Positions 61,438-64,000 of a DNA stretch of 64,000 nucleotides are shown here, piece by piece. The notes under the pieces are model-generated. The model saw nothing but the letters and a program-made list of their open reading frames with translations. It was not told where the DNA came from and made no database searches. Source of the DNA: G965267425 sp965267425 (GTDB lineage: Bacteria; Bacteroidota; Bacteroidia; Flavobacteriales_E; Vicingaceae); contig OZ253959.1 in NCBI GenBank assembly GCA_965267425.1, forward strand, positions 992,001 to 1,056,000, given 5' to 3'. Each line of letters opens with the position of its first letter. Within the stretch, counting starts at the first letter, position 1. Both the position numbers and the translations under genes were made by a program.

Positions 61438-63540
61438 ATGAAATCGGTTACACTAGTTTGTGCGTTTCTTCTAGGTCTATGGATGGACATGTTTGCCATT
61501 CATTTGACTTCGGAATACTCTTCTATTAATTTTCATGGAAAAGACATTTCCATTTATATAGATGAGTCAGATAGCCAATCCATTGAAACCATTCTTCAAA
61601 ACAACGATGTTCTTTTTGAACCATATAAGGGAAGTGTCCCCAATCTAGGCTTTACGTCTACTTCGGTGTGGGTTAAGTTGGAAGTATACAACACAACTGA
61701 CAACGCTATCAATGCAGTTGTTGAATTAAAAAATCCCAATTTGGATATTATCCAGTTGTATGAATGGACAAATGGTACAATCAATGACTTGGGAATAACG
61801 GGTGATTATTTTGCGTTTGCCAAGAGAAATCGAGAACATCGATTTTTTCAGTTTCCCGTGAGCATCAATAGACAATCAGAAGTAACGTATTTTTTTCGTA
61901 TTGAAAATCACGGTGAACAACTTCATATCCCCGTTGCGATATGGAATGCGGAATCATTACGAGTCAGGGATTACAATGAACAGTTCTTTTATGGAATCTA
62001 TTACGGTATCATTTTGTTTGTATTCCTTCTTAACTTGTTTATGTTCTTGATCATTAGGGAAAGAGCCAATTTGCATTACCTACTGTATTTGTTTGGCTTG
62101 GGATTGCTGCAATTGTCGCTGGCCGGTTTTGCGTTTGAATATATATGGCCTGATAGTCCTTTTCTTGCGAACCGTTCTCTGCCATTTCTTGCCTCTTTTT
62201 CAATTTACTATTTGATCTTGTTTTCAAGAAACTTTTTGGAAGTATCCAAGTTCATGCCTCGTATGGACAAACTATTGAAATATATGCAATGGTTGGTTAT
62301 TTCTGCCTTGGTGACTTCTTTGATTCAGAGTGTTACTTTTCTTCAATATTCAATTCTTACCATCAATATTTCAGCCCTCTTGCTGAACGTGCTCATCATT
62401 TGGATTTCAATTTATATCCTTAGGCAAGGCTTTAAACCCGCACGATATTTTGTACTTGCATTTGTAGTGCTTATAGCCAGTGTATTTGGCTTCGTATTTA
62501 AGAACTTTGGCATTCTACCCAATAATTTTCTGACCGAATTCGGTATTCAAATAGGTTCCGCTTTGGAGGTTGTGTTGTTGTCTTTTGCGGTAGTTGATAA
62601 ATTCAAACGGTTTAAGGATGAGGCCATAGCTAAAGTTGAAGAGATCAACAGAATTAAAAGTTTGGCAAACATTGAGTTGGAGAAAAAAGTGAAAGAACGG
62701 ACTGAAGAAATTCGAATTCAAAAAGATGAGTTGGCTGAAAAAAATAAAAACATTCTGGATAGCATTCAATATGCCAGCAGAATTCAAAAAGCACTTTTAC
62801 CGCCAGAAGATAGTTGGAACCAGGCCTTTTCTGATTCCTATGTTTTATATATGCCAAAAGACATCGTAAGTGGAGATTTTTACTGGCTTCAATCCGAAGG
62901 TCAACTATTGCATGTAGCGGCAGTGGATTGCACCGGTCATGGAGTACCCGGGGCATTCATGAGCATTGTTGGTGTAAACGGATTAAACAGAGCCATTAAA
63001 ATCCATCACAAAACAAAACCTTCGGAAATATTGGATCACCTTAACGGAGCTGTCATGGAATCGTTACAACAGAACAATATTACAGGAGTTAAAGATGGAA
63101 TGGACATTGCTCTTTGTTCGTTTGACAAGGGGTTTAAAAAAGTACAATTTTCAGGGGCGTTCAACCCTTTGTATATTATACGAAAGGAGTGGGGTGATGA
63201 TCATTCGTATGAATTAATTGAAGATCAATTATTGGAAATTAAAAGCACGAAACATGCCATTGGTAGCGAATATTTGAATGATGAGATTCCGTATCAAAAT
63301 TTTGAATTTGAGTTGCAATCCGGAGATATCATCGTACTGTTTTCGGATGGGTTTGCAGATCAATTTGGGGGACCCAAGAATAAAAAATTCAAATATTCGA
63401 CATTCAAAAAATTACTCATTGAAATAAGCCCATTGCCCATGGATGAGCAACACCATAGATTAAAAGAATCATTTGATAATTGGATGGGTAAAAATGAGCA
63501 AGTTGATGACGTTTGTGTCATCGGTATCAGAGTGCCATAA
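61438..63540 (+). CDS. 7TM-DISM receptor with C-terminal SpoIIE/PP2C phosphatase
   Basis: 700 residues. A signal sequence, a periplasmic 7TMR-DISMED2 beta-sandwich (~25-170, with 'STSVWVKLEVYN' and 'YFFRIENHGEQLHIPV'), seven membrane helices (~180-390), a coiled linker ('EKKVKERTEEIRIQKDELAE'), then a SpoIIE domain: 'DIVSGDFYW' with Asp480, 'AAVDCTGHGVPGAFMS' with Asp497, 'GMDIALCSFD', and 'VLFSDGFADQFGG'. These are the metal-binding Asp residues of PP2C phosphatases. This is SiaA-like in role: it should dephosphorylate a SiaC-type protein in response to a periplasmic ligand (inference). It is 6.3 kb from the kinase gene. The 3' end overlaps the convergent RluA gene by 14 bases. Confidence 0.88.
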   Translation: MKSVTLVCAFLLGLWMDMFAIHLTSEYSSINFHGKDISIYIDESDSQSIETILQNNDVLFEPYKGSVPNLGFTSTSVWVKLEVYNTTDNAINAVVELKNPNLDIIQLYEWTNGTINDLGITGDYFAFAKRNREHRFFQFPVSINRQSEVTYFFRIENHGEQLHIPVAIWNAESLRVRDYNEQFFYGIYYGIILFVFLLNLFMFLIIRERANLHYLLYLFGLGLLQLSLAGFAFEYIWPDSPFLANRSLPFLASFSIYYLILFSRNFLEVSKFMPRMDKLLKYMQWLVISALVTSLIQSVTFLQYSILTINISALLLNVLIIWISIYILRQGFKPARYFVLAFVVLIASVFGFVFKNFGILPNNFLTEFGIQIGSALEVVLLSFAVVDKFKRFKDEAIAKVEEINRIKSLANIELEKKVKERTEEIRIQKDELAEKNKNILDSIQYASRIQKALLPPEDSWNQAFSDSYVLYMPKDIVSGDFYWLQSEGQLLHVAAVDCTGHGVPGAFMSIVGVNGLNRAIKIHHKTKPSEILDHLNGAVMESLQQNNITGVKDGMDIALCSFDKGFKKVQFSGAFNPLYIIRKEWGDDHSYELIEDQLLEIKSTKHAIGSEYLNDEIPYQNFEFELQSGDIIVLFSDGFADQFGGPKNKKFKYSTFKKLLIEISPLPMDEQHHRLKESFDNWMGKNEQVDDVCVIGIRVP

Positions 63541-64000
63541 ATTCAATATGTTCCCATTGCATTCCAGGTGGAGGAGCTTCTAACTCCAGAAGTTCTTTTT
63601 TAACCGGATGTACAAAGCTTATTTTTCTACTGTGCAAACTAATGGATGCATCCGGATTGCTTCTTGGAAATCCATATTTTAAATCACCTTTAATTGGACA
63701 TCCTATATGGGATAACTGTACTCGAATTTGATGATGTCTTCCAGTTTCTAATTCAACTTCTACCAGTGTGTATGTTTTCGAAGAACCCTTAATTGCATAA
63801 TGAAGGATGGCTTCTTTGGCACCGTCAACTTTGGCGTCTACCACAAACGATTTGTTCTTCTCATTGTTTTTCTTCAAAAAATGGCGCAAACTACCGTTTT
63901 CTTCAGGAGGCGCCTTTTTTACCAAAGCCCAATAGGTTTTGTTTACCTGCTTTGATTTAAATAGCTCATTCATTCGCGAAAGCGCTTTTGATGTTCTGGC
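63527..64000 (-). CDS. RluA-family 23S rRNA/tRNA pseudouridine synthase (5' end outside window)
   Basis: C-terminal 157 residues; the frame stays open to the last base ('ARTSKALSRMNELFKSKQVN'), so the start lies beyond. Recognised by 'KQVNKTYWALV', 'ETGRHHQIRVQLSHIGCPIK', 'GDLKYGF' and 'SLHSRKISFVHP', the conserved C-terminal half of RluA/RluD. The catalytic Asp of 'HRLD' lies outside, so activity cannot be confirmed here. Confidence 0.9.
   Translation of the reverse strand, partial: ARTSKALSRMNELFKSKQVNKTYWALVKKAPPEENGSLRHFLKKNNEKNKSFVVDAKVDGAKEAILHYAIKGSSKTYTLVEVELETGRHHQIRVQLSHIGCPIKGDLKYGFPRSNPDASISLHSRKISFVHPVKKELLELEAPPPGMQWEHIEFMAL

Overview
The window is a gene-dense, AT-rich stretch of a Bacteroidota chromosome. 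The best guess is a marine Flavobacteriia-like organism, but genus and family cannot be read from it. Supporting signs are type IX secretion parts (PorQ, the plug protein, and a cargo protease with a C-terminal sorting domain), promoter-like TTG-N17-19-TAnnTTTG sites, weak use of Shine-Dalgarno sequences, a sodium-pumping Nqr complex and the paired methylmalonyl-CoA mutase subunits. There is no phage, insertion sequence, CRISPR array, rRNA or tRNA that I can support. Genes are tightly packed, and no gap between genes exceeds 300 bases.

Layout: 1-2078 holds the end of a GyrI-like/SRPBCC protein, a lone SiaC-type phosphoprotein (DUF1987) and a convergent universal stress protein. 2220-6900 holds a His-rich Na+/H+ antiporter with a cyclic-nucleotide-binding domain, overlapped by a 12-residue-repeat protein with a K+-channel-like end. 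6975-11789 holds a secreted M4 metalloprotease, DUF493 and HEAT-repeat proteins, and an amidohydrolase. 11771-15739 (minus) is a serine-biosynthesis operon, serC-serA-DUF1015-yggS. 15962-22206 (plus) holds rpmE2, a GlmU-like protein, lon, porQ, cmk and a Rieske protein. 22178-24491 (minus) holds a DUF2520 dehydrogenase, a UbiA prenyltransferase and Maf. 24718-29505 (minus) holds both methylmalonyl-CoA mutase subunits with a GT-C-like membrane protein between them, then divIC/ftsB, pruA and hsp20 further along.

32939-37513 (plus) is a biotin operon, bioB-bioF-bioD-bioA, ending in a gene with all six ligands of a ferritin-like di-iron centre; no bioC or bioH is present. 37510-42815 holds an exonuclease, a DPP-IV-type peptidase, a TPR protein, apaG and the T9SS plug. 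42983-48884 is nqrABCDEF. 48881-53864 holds DUF423, a saccharopine-dehydrogenase-like enzyme, a UVR-motif protein, a lipoprotein, and trmN6-rimM-rpsP. The rpsP product has a tail of twelve decapeptide repeats.

The most interesting region is 54103-59532. A SiaB-type kinase, two SiaC-type phosphoproteins, an ABCG-type transporter with a TerB-like front end and a lipoprotein lie in one apparent operon. A third SiaC lies at 868, and a membrane 7TM-DISM/SpoIIE phosphatase (SiaA-like) lies at 61438, after aroQ and xerD. Together these look like a kinase/phosphatase partner switch with an exporter as its possible output. The window ends inside an RluA-type pseudouridine synthase gene.
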